DNA from: Desulfuromonadales bacterium
GTDB taxonomy: Bacteria; Desulfobacterota; Desulfuromonadia; Desulfuromonadales; BM103
Length of the DNA stretch: 7,701 nucleotides
Assembly (NCBI GenBank): GCA_030640215.1
Contig: DAOWJU010000056.1
Coordinates: 1 to 7,701, forward strand
Direction: 5' to 3'
The translations under genes were made by a program, and so were the position numbers. The stretch's first letter is position 1. Each line of letters starts with the position of its first letter. Shown here in pieces: positions 1-6,557 of the stretch. The notes below the pieces were generated by a model that searched no databases, was not told the DNA's origin, and saw only the letters and a program-made list of their open reading frames with translations.

Positions 1-2
1 AG

Positions 3-1460
3 ATGGAAGCGTATCCTTTTAAAAAGCGTCTCTCTGAAATTATGACCTCTGCTGCGGTGACTTGCGCTCCCGATACGCCTGTTGGCACTGTTGCCCGTCA
101 ACTGACTGAACATGGCATCAGCTTTCTGGTTGTGACCAATCCACAGAATGAGCCGGTCGGCATTATTACCGGTAGTGACCTGGTGGCAAAAGTGCTGGCT
201 CCTGAGAACGCCGACGCCCAGGCGATGACAGCTCGGGATGTCATGCGGGTCGGGCCGCGAACCATGACCCCTGAGACCTATATGTATGAAGCCATGGCGT
301 TTATGACCAAACATAGCCTCAATTACTTGCCGGTGGTTGACCGCAATCAGTTGGTCGGTGTGGTCACACCACGTGATTTGATGCGCTATCGTTCGCAGAA
401 AGCTTTGATGCTGATTGGCAATATCAGGGAAGAGGAGAGTCTCGAAGGACTGGCAGCAATTCACAAAGAGATTGTCCGGGTTGCTCGTGCGCTCCTCTCC
501 GAGACCCGCAGCACCCCGGAAGTCATGGAGATATTGTCTCACATTCATCACGCGATCATTCGTCGCACCTACCAGATCTGTCTTGACGAGATGGCTGCTG
601 ACGGCATGACTCTGCCGGATATCCGCCATTGCTTCCTGCTTATGGGGAGTGCCGGTCGTCGGGAGATGTTGCTCTATCCAGATCAGGACAACGGTTTTAT
701 TTTCGAGGACTTTCCTGATGAACGACAGTCTGAAATAGACGCTTTTTTTGTGCCATTCAGCGAACAGCTCAACATGGCACTTGCCAAAGTGGGGTATCCT
801 CTCTGTGATGGTGATGTCATGGTCCGCAACCAGGAGTGGCGAGGTCGACTGGTCGATTGGCAGGAGCGTCTCAATAGCTGGCTGCTCGATCCTGAACCGA
901 CCCATGTGAGAAATTCATCAATATTTTTTGATTTCTTGCCATTGCTGGGTGATGTTGAACTGGCTCACGAGTTACGCGACATGGTTGCCAAGGGCATTGG
1001 GACTCATCAGGGATTCCTCTACCATATGATGACGCTGGACTTGCGTTACAAGGTTCCGCTTGGCCTGCTGGGTCGTTTCCAGGTTGAGAAGGAGGGGGAG
1101 AACGCCGGCCTGATCTCCGTTAAATATGGCGGCTGTGTTTATATCGTTGATTGTGTCAGGATGTTCACACTTGAGAGAGGGATTCAGGCCATTTCCACCA
1201 TGGAGCGCCTTAAGGCTCTAGTGGCAGAAAACGTCTTTGCCGCAGAAACCGCTGAGCACATCAGGGCCGCTTTCGAAGCATTGATCTTTCTGCGCCTGCG
1301 TCATGAAATCGGTTTGATCGAAGCGGGGCAAACTCCATCACATTTTCTTGATCCGCATACGCTTAGCAAAACGGAGCAGGACCTTCTGAAAGAATCTTTC
1401 CAGGCGGTATCAAAACTTCAGGATGCCACTAAGCGACATTTCTCCCGTACGCCATTCTAG
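3..1460 (+). CDS. CBS-pair / DUF294 nucleotidyltransferase-like signalling protein, probably N-terminally partial
   Basis: Two CBS repeats come first (about residues 8-65 and 75-130; each has an IMTS/VMRV entry and a VGIITGSDL or VGVVTPRDL exit), normally an adenine-nucleotide-sensing module. They are followed by a DUF294 putative nucleotidyltransferase region (about 145-285) with the motif GSAGRRE at 215-221 and DQD at 227-229, matching the GS...DxD metal/nucleotide site, and then a C-terminal DUF294_C helical region (about 310-480). Family members often carry a cyclic-nucleotide-binding domain before the CBS pair. Here the first Met lies two bases from the window edge with the frame still open, so the true start may be outside. 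It is a cytoplasmic regulatory protein with no proven reaction; related proteins are often found near acetate transporters or exonucleases, which is family knowledge and not seen here. Its stop lies 5 bases from the convergent transporter stop. The domain call is firm, the biological role unknown. Confidence 0.88.
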   Translation: MEAYPFKKRLSEIMTSAAVTCAPDTPVGTVARQLTEHGISFLVVTNPQNEPVGIITGSDLVAKVLAPENADAQAMTARDVMRVGPRTMTPETYMYEAMAFMTKHSLNYLPVVDRNQLVGVVTPRDLMRYRSQKALMLIGNIREEESLEGLAAIHKEIVRVARALLSETRSTPEVMEILSHIHHAIIRRTYQICLDEMAADGMTLPDIRHCFLLMGSAGRREMLLYPDQDNGFIFEDFPDERQSEIDAFFVPFSEQLNMALAKVGYPLCDGDVMVRNQEWRGRLVDWQERLNSWLLDPEPTHVRNSSIFFDFLPLLGDVELAHELRDMVAKGIGTHQGFLYHMMTLDLRYKVPLGLLGRFQVEKEGENAGLISVKYGGCVYIVDCVRMFTLERGIQAISTMERLKALVAENVFAAETAEHIRAAFEALIFLRLRHEIGLIEAGQTPSHFLDPHTLSKTEQDLLKESFQAVSKLQDATKRHFSRTPF

Positions 1461-1465
1461 TTTTC

Positions 1466-2368
1466 TTACGTGGGACTGGAACCGGTCGCATGTCGCCAAT
1501 TGCTCAGCCCGATACCACCGAATACCAGACCGCAAGCTAACCATTGTGTGAGATTAAGTGTTTCTCCAAGGATAAACATGCCGAGAAGGACGCCGAAAAC
1601 CGGGATCAGGTTGACGTAGCCTGCAGCTTGACTGGCCGGGATGCGACTCACGCTGTAGTTGTAACAGCCGTAAGCGCCCAAGGTGATGAAGGTCCCAAGA
1701 TAGATAACGGCCAGCAATGGGCCGGTTTCCCAGGTCGCAGTAAAACCAACCTCCGGCAACAGTAAAAAAGGGAAGAAAAACAAGCTTCCAACAAAGGCCT
1801 GGAAGGCGGTCAGAAAGAGTGGTGGATAGTTACTGGATAGATGCTTGAGTGACACAGTATAACCGGCGGCACAAACCATCGCCAGGAACTCACAAAAGTT
1901 GCCGAGCAATGGGTTGGGCGCATCAGCATTAGTGTCACTGGCCAAGCTCAACCAGCAGGCACCGATGATCGCAAGTATGAATCCTGCCAGAGTCAGGCGG
2001 GGAATATGCTCTTTCAACAATCCCCAGGCCAGGATTGCGACCAGCAGCGGCAACATGGCAGTAATCATGCTGGCTTGAGAGGCGCTGGTTAACTGTAGAG
2101 CTTTGGCTTCAAAGAGGAAATAGAGACAAGGTTCGCAGCCTGCCATAATCAGCAGGTACTTCAGGTCCTGCCGTCGCCAGTTAAGCTTGCAGAACGAAGG
2201 AATGAAGATGGCAAAACAGAGGCTGGCAATAAACATTCGGCCAAAGATCACCTGCATCGGGTGAAAACCGCGAAAAGCTAGCTTCAGTGCTACAAAGGAA
2301 CTGGACCAGAGCAGCATGGCCAGAATCAGGCTGAAAATCGGTAGCAGTTGACGGGTTTTTTCAGTCAC
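1466..2368 (-). CDS. EamA-family (DMT superfamily) inner-membrane transporter
   Basis: A 300-residue, very hydrophobic protein with about ten predicted membrane helices (roughly 10-30, 38-58, 70-88, 98-118, 124-143, 155-175, 184-205, 218-236, 250-268, 274-290). It is arranged as two EamA repeats. Each repeat has the typical proline-containing helix ending in Glu: LPLLVAILAWGLLKE (E120) and LIPVFGVLLGMFILGE (E269). The WSSSFVALK segment near residue 21 is also typical. Family members export or import metabolites such as amino acids; the substrate cannot be read from sequence. The start is a GTG: the minus strand has TGGAG (complement of 2376-2380) seven bases upstream, which supports it over any internal Met. 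It is divergent from ubiE and convergent with the CBS protein, so it is probably transcribed alone. Confidence 0.9.
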   Translation of the reverse strand: MTEKTRQLLPIFSLILAMLLWSSSFVALKLAFRGFHPMQVIFGRMFIASLCFAIFIPSFCKLNWRRQDLKYLLIMAGCEPCLYFLFEAKALQLTSASQASMITAMLPLLVAILAWGLLKEHIPRLTLAGFILAIIGACWLSLASDTNADAPNPLLGNFCEFLAMVCAAGYTVSLKHLSSNYPPLFLTAFQAFVGSLFFFPFLLLPEVGFTATWETGPLLAVIYLGTFITLGAYGCYNYSVSRIPASQAAGYVNLIPVFGVLLGMFILGETLNLTQWLACGLVFGGIGLSNWRHATGSSPT

Positions 2369-2549
2369 AAAAAAACTCCAGATTTTTTAGATTCCATTGA
2401 GGTTTGGATGGGAACTTTTCAATCGTCATTTGTAGTTGCATTGTGACGACAAGACAACAAGAATGTCGCTGTTGGCGACAATTTTACTGACATGAACAGT
2501 ATCACCATGTTACATATCCGGCGTTTCACATTGATGAATAAGAAGGCAA
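2369..2549. promoter_or_regulatory. Divergent spacer between the EamA gene and ubiE, with weak promoters
   Basis: The spacer must carry both promoters. On the plus strand CTGACA (2487-2492) lies 17 bases before TTACAT (2510-2515), a weak sigma-70-like pair that would start ubiE mRNA near 2522. On the minus strand TTGTCT (complement of 2452-2457) lies 17 bases before TACAAA (complement of 2429-2434). Both are matches by eye to loose consensus, so the exact positions are tentative. Two inverted repeats fall in the same spacer: CGTCA N15 TGACG at 2424-2448 and TGTCGC N5 GCGACA at 2464-2480. The first overlaps the minus-strand -10 candidate. Confidence 0.35.
2464..2480. repeat. Perfect 6-bp inverted repeat with 5-base loop
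   Basis: TGTCGC and GCGACA flank TGTTG and are followed on the plus strand by ATTTTA. It lies just upstream of the ubiE -35 candidate. It could be an operator for the divergent genes or a weak hairpin; the following T run is too short for a convincing intrinsic terminator. Confidence 0.4.
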
Positions 2550-3263
2550 ATGAACAAACTCACTGACAAAGGTCGCGGCATCCGCGACATGTTTGACAAA
2601 ATCGCACCGCGATACGACCTGTTGAACCGGGTTTTATCCTTAGGTATAGACAAACGCTGGCGGCGCTTCGCTGTCCGACAGCTGGCTGTGCCGAAAGATG
2701 GGATGGTGCTGGATATTGCTACTGGTACAGGCGATGTGGCACTGGAAATTGGTTGTCAGACTGGCTTGGACGTGAAAATCGTCGGTTCAGATTTCACTCA
2801 AGGAATGCTGGTTCTCGGTCGGGATAAGATTGATGCTTCTCCATACCGCGACCGAATTGTTTTGGTGAACGCTCCTTGTGAAGCGATGCCTCATCCAGAT
2901 GGAATATTTGACGGGATTACCATTGCCTTCGGTATCCGTAATGTAGTTGACCGACAGAAAGGGCTGTGCGAGATGGTGCGCGTTCTCAAGCCTGGCGGTC
3001 GCGCAGTTATTCTGGAATTCGCCACCCCCCGCAACAGCTTTTTCCGCACGGTCTATCACTTCTACTTCCTAAAAGTGCTACCCTGGCTGGGCGGTCTTAT
3101 CTCTCAACGCAGTGCCTATCAATACCTGCCTGATTCTGTGCTGGAATTCCCTGATCGCGACACTTTCAAAGGGATGATGGAAGAGGCTGGTTTTGTTGAT
3201 GTCAAAGTTCATGACCTGACTGGTGGTATTGCCGCCGTACATGTCGGGACGCGAGCGGCCTGA
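2550..3263 (+). CDS. ubiE: Menaquinone/ubiquinone biosynthesis C-methyltransferase UbiE/MenG
   Basis: The enzyme transfers a methyl group from S-adenosylmethionine to the quinone ring (demethylmenaquinone to menaquinone; also the ubiquinone intermediate in species that make it). In this likely anaerobic lineage the menaquinone step (MenG) is the probable job. The 237 residues match the family length. Visible are the N-terminal signature YDLLNRVLSLGIDKRW (22-37), SAM motif I VLDIATGTGDVALE (53-66), GSDFTQGML (79-87), the IAFGIRNV block (125-132) and the second signature RVLKPGGRAVILEF (144-157). The usual His in the first signature is Asp (D34), and the usual Ser after LEF is Ala. The ATG has AAGG (2543-2546) just upstream; a competing ATG at 2534 opens only a 10-codon frame. 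No other quinone gene is adjacent. It is a cytoplasmic enzyme that acts on membrane quinones. Confidence 0.95.
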   Translation: MNKLTDKGRGIRDMFDKIAPRYDLLNRVLSLGIDKRWRRFAVRQLAVPKDGMVLDIATGTGDVALEIGCQTGLDVKIVGSDFTQGMLVLGRDKIDASPYRDRIVLVNAPCEAMPHPDGIFDGITIAFGIRNVVDRQKGLCEMVRVLKPGGRAVILEFATPRNSFFRTVYHFYFLKVLPWLGGLISQRSAYQYLPDSVLEFPDRDTFKGMMEEAGFVDVKVHDLTGGIAAVHVGTRAA

Positions 3264-3283
3264 CATTCGTCCCTCCTGTCACA

Positions 3284-3631
3284 TCATTGATTCAGACTGT
3301 CAATCACGTAGCTCGGTTCATCATGACCATCAACCCACACTGCTAAGAGGTGGGTGCAGTCATTGTCGTCTACACAGTATCGAACGTGAAGCCTTCTGTA
3401 AGAGATACTCACTATCGCAAGGTGGAATTCAATATCGACATCACCCAGTCTTTTTCGTCTGATCGGCCAACCTCGAGGATGATTGTCAATGACATTAAGA
3501 ACAGTTGACATGCCTTGTGGTAGAGCCATAAATGCCATGGTGCTTGATTTTTTTAAATAGGAACGCAACTCTGCATATGCGGTGATAAATGTTGGTGTGC
3601 GACGGATCTTTTGATACTTTCTCGTTATCAT
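3284..3631 (-). CDS. RelE/ParE-like putative toxin of a type II toxin-antitoxin pair
   Basis: A 115-residue basic protein. The N-terminal part (about 10-60) reads as two helices with YQKIRRTPTFITAYAEL and a HPRGWPIRRKRL turn. The second half (about 64-105) reads as beta strands ending in VRYCVDDNDCTHLLAVWVDGHDE. That order and the late R-Y-x-V plus L-L-x-V-W-V-D-x-H-D pattern resemble RelE/ParE mRNA-interferase or gyrase toxins, but no diagnostic catalytic set can be named. The gene lies downstream of a small ribbon-helix-helix-like protein on the same strand, the usual antitoxin-then-toxin order. The ATG used here has no clear ribosome site; a 13-codon ORF with a good site ends one base before it, so translation may be coupled or the N-terminus may be frameshifted. 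The stop is 20 bases from the ubiE stop, tail to tail. Confidence 0.6.
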   Translation of the reverse strand: MITRKYQKIRRTPTFITAYAELRSYLKKSSTMAFMALPQGMSTVLNVIDNHPRGWPIRRKRLGDVDIEFHLAIVSISYRRLHVRYCVDDNDCTHLLAVWVDGHDEPSYVIDSLNQ

Positions 3632-3632
3632 A

Positions 3633-3674
3633 TTACGGTCGGCACTTGTCAGGGTTAGATCCGGATTTGATCAT
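3633..3674 (-). CDS. Possible 13-codon coupling ORF between antitoxin and toxin
   Basis: On the minus strand an ATG (3674-3672) follows GGGG (complement of 3680-3683) with five bases between. It encodes MIKSGSNPDKCRP and stops at TAA one base before the toxin ATG. It begins 12 bases after the antitoxin stop codon. Either it carries ribosomes to the poorly signalled toxin start, or it is the true toxin N-terminus separated by a one-base indel: the toxin frame stays open upstream as SNPDLTLTSADRN but lacks an ATG. Nothing recognisable is encoded. Confidence 0.3.
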   Translation of the reverse strand: MIKSGSNPDKCRP

Positions 3675-3686
3675 TTCATCCCCGAT

Positions 3687-3932
3687 TTAACTATCTTCTT
3701 CAATCATTTTGAGCAAATCATCAATCGGTTCGGAATTACCTTCACAAACTTCCTTCCATGATTTCAAAGTCATGAGGTCTGCCTTACGCTCCAGGATGTC
3801 TTCCTGAATCAATCGTTGCGCTCCTGCTTTGAATAAACCTTGGGGTGTCATACCGTGTACCCGACAGTATTCATTGATGTTATTCATTTCTGAGTCATCG
3901 AATGTAAGATTGATTTGATTTCGTTTTGCCAT
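3687..3932 (-). CDS. Ribbon-helix-helix-like putative antitoxin
   Basis: An 81-residue protein. Its start MAKRNQINLTF looks like the DNA-binding beta strand of a ribbon-helix-helix repressor. It is followed by two helices (about DDSEMNNINEYCRVHG and TPQGLFKAGAQRLIQED) and an acidic tail (about 50-81) ending LLKMIEEDS, suited to wrapping a basic toxin. This start is chosen because AGGAG (complement of 3940-3944) lies seven bases upstream; the longer frame back to 4085 runs through transposase debris and the promoter. An alternative ATG at 3953 would add seven residues and has a weaker site. Such proteins neutralise the toxin and repress their own operon, probably through the palindrome over the -35 box. 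The toxin gene follows after 55 bases. The antitoxin role is inferred from fold-like pattern and position. Confidence 0.62.
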   Translation of the reverse strand: MAKRNQINLTFDDSEMNNINEYCRVHGMTPQGLFKAGAQRLIQEDILERKADLMTLKSWKEVCEGNSEPIDDLLKMIEEDS

Positions 3933-4011
3933 GGCTCTGCTCCTCTCTACCATTACTAGCAATCCTAGCTTGATGCCAAAGAGAATGCCAGAAAAATAAT
4001 TACACCACGAT

Positions 4012-4040
4012 TTATAATGTCTGGAATTGTAGGTGTTCAA
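4012..4040 (-). promoter_or_regulatory. Candidate promoter of the toxin-antitoxin operon
   Basis: Read on the minus strand, TTGAAC (complement of 4035-4040) is followed after 17 bases by TTATAA (complement of 4012-4017; TATAAA in the next register). Transcription would begin about 70 bases before the antitoxin ATG. Spacing is ideal and the -35 box matches TTGACA at four of six positions. Confidence 0.5.
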
Positions 4041-4043
4041 CAC
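4033..4043. promoter_or_regulatory. Candidate operator over the -35 box of the toxin-antitoxin operon
   Basis: GTGTTCAACAC is a perfect 5-1-5 palindrome that covers the whole -35 hexamer. This is where an autoregulating antitoxin would be expected to bind. A second, weaker inverted pair, CTAG N5 CTAG at 3956-3968, lies in the leader between promoter and gene. Confidence 0.45.
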
Positions 4044-4182
4044 TGAAAAGGGTCGGCAGTCGTTGGCCCAGTACATCATCCGCAATCCTTTCTTTCTGGA
4101 AAAGATTCGTTACATTGAAGAAACGGTTAATGTGGGGTTGCATGTTTGTTGGGGAGGTTTATTTATGGACAGATCACGTTAA
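4033..4182 (+). pseudogene. Degenerate fragment of an IS91-family (Y2) transposase
   Basis: The plus-strand frame between stops at 4030 and 4180 reads TEKGRQ then SLAQYIIRNPFFLEKIRY (4060-4113). The LAxYIIRxPFSxEK(I/M)xY block is, from memory of the family, a hallmark of IS91/IS801-type rolling-circle transposases, where it lies in the C-terminal half after the Y2 catalytic region. Beyond IEET (4114-4125) the similarity fades into VNVGLHV and the frame ends. There is no start codon, no upstream catalytic part and no visible element end, so this is a relic. The toxin-antitoxin promoter, on the opposite strand, overlaps its left part. The call rests on a roughly 25-residue match and was not checked by search. 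Confidence 0.55.
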
Positions 4183-4449
4183 CTCTTAAAAGCAAATTCC
4201 TATGAGTTCACCGAAATCTTCTTTCTCCAGAATAAAAGCCCAGCAGCCAGATGTCTGGTTTCATAAACTGAAAAACTCCTGAAAAGACAAATGGTGGGCC
4301 GGTTTTGGCTTGTGTTAGAAGAAACTAACGTATAATCTACTGTAGAAGCACGAATTGTAATAATTCTAATCCCCACAAAAATATGATGAAAATGACCCTC
4401 CAGTCCTAATCCAAGCTGATCGGCAGGCGAATTTTTCAGGAGACTATCT
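4183..4449 (+). promoter_or_regulatory. Promoter and leader of the receptor-tonB operon
   Basis: A perfect TATAAT lies at 4331-4336, with CTTGTG (4309-4314, 16-base spacer) or TTGTGT (4310-4315, 15-base spacer) as the likely -35. Transcription would start near 4343, giving a leader of about 105 bases. Three inverted repeats cluster here: GTTAG N6 CTAAC (4314-4329) between -35 and -10, TCTAC T GTAGA (4336-4346) at the start site, and GAATT N5 AATTC (4352-4366) in the leader. No good Fur box is visible. The ribosome site AGGAG (4438-4442) sits seven bases before the receptor ATG. Bases 4183-4305 hold nothing recognisable in either strand. Confidence 0.55.
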
Positions 4450-6555
4450 ATGAGGTTAAACAACAAGAGACTAATTATCTGCGCTCTGCTCTGTTTACTT
4501 CCAACGATTGGCAATGCTGCAGACACTGTCCTGCTGGATGAAATCATCGTCCGTGGCACCAGTGTCCCATCCAATGAAGAGAACCTGACCATCCGGGAAG
4601 TCCGGGAGAGCCCGGCCCGGGATATCGGTGAGGCTGTTCAAAACATTCCAGGCGTGACAGCTCTACGCAAAGGGGCGATTGCCAACGATATAGTGTTGCG
4701 TGGCTTACAGAGAGACAATATCAACGTTTTGATGGACGGCGTACGGGTCCACGGCGGTTGTCCTTCGCGCATGGATCCGCCGTCCTTTCACTTTGATTTT
4801 GCCGAGGTTGAGGCGATCGAAATCGTTAAAGGACCCTATGACCTGCGTTACGCCGGCAGCCTTGGCGGCCTGGTCAATGCCATCGGCAAGGCGATCCAGC
4901 CCGGGCTTGGTCTTGCAGCGACGGCAACCTATGGTACACAAGATATGATTCATACCTCGGTCACGGCTTCGCATGGTGGCGAGAAGAGTGAAGTCATGAT
5001 TGGCCATGCCTATAAATACGCCCTGCCGCCCAAATCCGGCGACGGTAAACGGATAACCGATATTTACCCTGAGACCAGCAAAAACCGCTACCGGGATAAT
5101 GACATCGACTCCCAAGTCTACGATATTAATACTTTTTGGGTCAAAGGCAAACAGGAGCTTTCCTCCGGCGTTTCATCAGAGCTCAGCTATGCTTATCAGG
5201 ATGCTGACCATGTACTCTACCCGGCCCTGCTTATGGATGCCGAGTATGATCGGACCCATCGTCTCAACTGGACCACCTTTTTCGAGAAGCCTTCCGAAAA
5301 TATTGATGAGATCAAATTCCAAGTTTACGTGACTGACGTCGATCACTTGATGCACGACGAGTTCCGGGAGAGCTCACGACCTAACATGATTATCACTCGG
5401 GATTACATGATGGAAACCGATGCAAATACCACCGTGGTCGGAGTCAACCTGACAGGCACCCTGGAGGTCGGACCCGGTGAGATGCTCGGCGGCATCGATT
5501 ATTTTTATCGTAACTGGGATGCCGTCAACAAGAGCGCCATGCATCTGTCTTACCAGTCGCAATCGATGATTCCCGATGTTGACAACGACCAGTTTGGGCT
5601 GTTTACCGAATACAGCTGGCCGGTGAGTGATACGGTGACCATCAAGGGTGGTGCACGACTCGACTACGCTGAATCTGACGCAACGGATCTGAGTCGCACT
5701 CGCCTGACGGATCTCTATCAACCCTATTATCCCGGTAGTAGTCTGGATAAAGACAATGACTTCTTTACTGCAGGAGGAAACGTTCAGCTGTTCTGGAAAC
5801 CGCTGGATGGGGTCGAGGTTTTTGGTGGTATGGCCTCGGTCAGCCGCATGCCGGATCCTGAAGAACTCTATATCGGCCTGCAACGAATTCCGAACATGAT
5901 GATGCCGACGATGACCAACTGGGTTGGCAACCCCTCTCTGGATCCGGTACGCAACAATCAGGTTGATCTGGGCCTCAAGTATTCCAGCGACCGGTTCTTT
6001 ATCAACAGCTCGGTATTTTACAGTGACCTGCGCGACTATATTACTCTGGTTGCAATCCCCGATCCAGATGGCTCAGGAATGGGAACTCTGCCTGCTGCAC
6101 GCGGTTATGACAATGTTAAGGCCCGCATCTGGGGTGGTGAAATTTCCGGTCAAATATCCTTGCCTCTTGACCTCTACCTGCTGGCTAACCTCGCTTACAC
6201 TGAAGGCAAGAACCGGGACAGCGGGGAACCGCTCGCAGAGATGCCACCTCTAACCGGTTCTCTCGGTTTGCGCTACGACGTCGGCACTTACTTCGTGGAA
6301 GTCACCGAGCGGTTCGCAGACAAACAGGACCGGGTCAATGACCTGCTGGATGAAACAGAGACCAGCGGCTGGGGAGTGACCGACATAAAAGCTGGTCTGA
6401 ATATTGACAGGTGGTCTATCTATGCAGGTGTCAACAACCTGTTTGACAAGTACTATCACAGTCACTTGTCGTACCAGCGTGACCCATTCCGGAGCGGTGT
6501 AAAGGTCCCTGAAGTTGGTGCTTTCGCCTATGCGACGGTGGCCTATCGTTACTGA
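4450..6555 (+). CDS. TonB-dependent outer-membrane receptor with an OprC-like copper-binding motif pair
   Basis: A 701-residue receptor. A signal peptide (1-23, cleavage after IGNA) is followed by a TonB-box-like DEIIVRG (30-36), a plug domain (about 47-150, with AVQNIPGV, IVLRGLQRDNINVLMDGV and VEAIEIVKGPYDLRYAGSLGG) and a 22-strand-type barrel to the C-terminal aromatic YATVAYRY. WVGNPSLDP (491-499) and YAGVNNLFDKYY (658-669) are family hallmarks. The plug has GGCPSRMDPP, with C104 and M108 as CxxxM; the barrel has DHLMHD, with H299 and M301 as HxM. In Pseudomonas OprC a CxxxM plus HxM pair binds copper, so copper uptake is the leading guess. A Met cluster MMMPTM (483-488) sits in an apparent loop. 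Overall similarity to OprC/NosA outside these motifs looks modest, so another metal or chelate remains possible. The start is fixed by AGGAG seven bases upstream, and tonB follows after 2 bases. Confidence 0.93.
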   Translation: MRLNNKRLIICALLCLLPTIGNAADTVLLDEIIVRGTSVPSNEENLTIREVRESPARDIGEAVQNIPGVTALRKGAIANDIVLRGLQRDNINVLMDGVRVHGGCPSRMDPPSFHFDFAEVEAIEIVKGPYDLRYAGSLGGLVNAIGKAIQPGLGLAATATYGTQDMIHTSVTASHGGEKSEVMIGHAYKYALPPKSGDGKRITDIYPETSKNRYRDNDIDSQVYDINTFWVKGKQELSSGVSSELSYAYQDADHVLYPALLMDAEYDRTHRLNWTTFFEKPSENIDEIKFQVYVTDVDHLMHDEFRESSRPNMIITRDYMMETDANTTVVGVNLTGTLEVGPGEMLGGIDYFYRNWDAVNKSAMHLSYQSQSMIPDVDNDQFGLFTEYSWPVSDTVTIKGGARLDYAESDATDLSRTRLTDLYQPYYPGSSLDKDNDFFTAGGNVQLFWKPLDGVEVFGGMASVSRMPDPEELYIGLQRIPNMMMPTMTNWVGNPSLDPVRNNQVDLGLKYSSDRFFINSSVFYSDLRDYITLVAIPDPDGSGMGTLPAARGYDNVKARIWGGEISGQISLPLDLYLLANLAYTEGKNRDSGEPLAEMPPLTGSLGLRYDVGTYFVEVTERFADKQDRVNDLLDETETSGWGVTDIKAGLNIDRWSIYAGVNNLFDKYYHSHLSYQRDPFRSGVKVPEVGAFAYATVAYRY

Positions 6556-6557
6556 GC

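Noticed and set aside
1440..1500. Bidirectional terminator between the CBS protein and the EamA gene
   Set aside because: No stem with a following T run is visible; only five bases separate the two stops.
2534..2566. Ten-codon ORF (MNKKANEQTH) overlapping the ubiE start
   Set aside because: It has no ribosome site and little coding signal; a chance ATG is enough to explain it.
3933..4085. N-terminal extension of the antitoxin frame back to 4085
   Set aside because: It runs through the candidate promoter, the operator and the antisense of the transposase relic, and has no ribosome site; the ATG at 3932 has an ideal one.
4352..4366. Fur box in the receptor leader
   Set aside because: GAATT N5 AATTC is AT-rich and palindromic but matches the Fur consensus poorly, so it is left as an unassigned inverted repeat.
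4200..4592. Minus-strand frame of 130 codons over the receptor promoter and signal peptide
   Set aside because: It is antisense to the start of a secure gene and to its promoter, with no recognisable motif.
5374..5883. Long minus-strand frame inside the receptor
   Set aside because: It is a shadow of the receptor reading frame with no family pattern; the receptor frame is secure across it.
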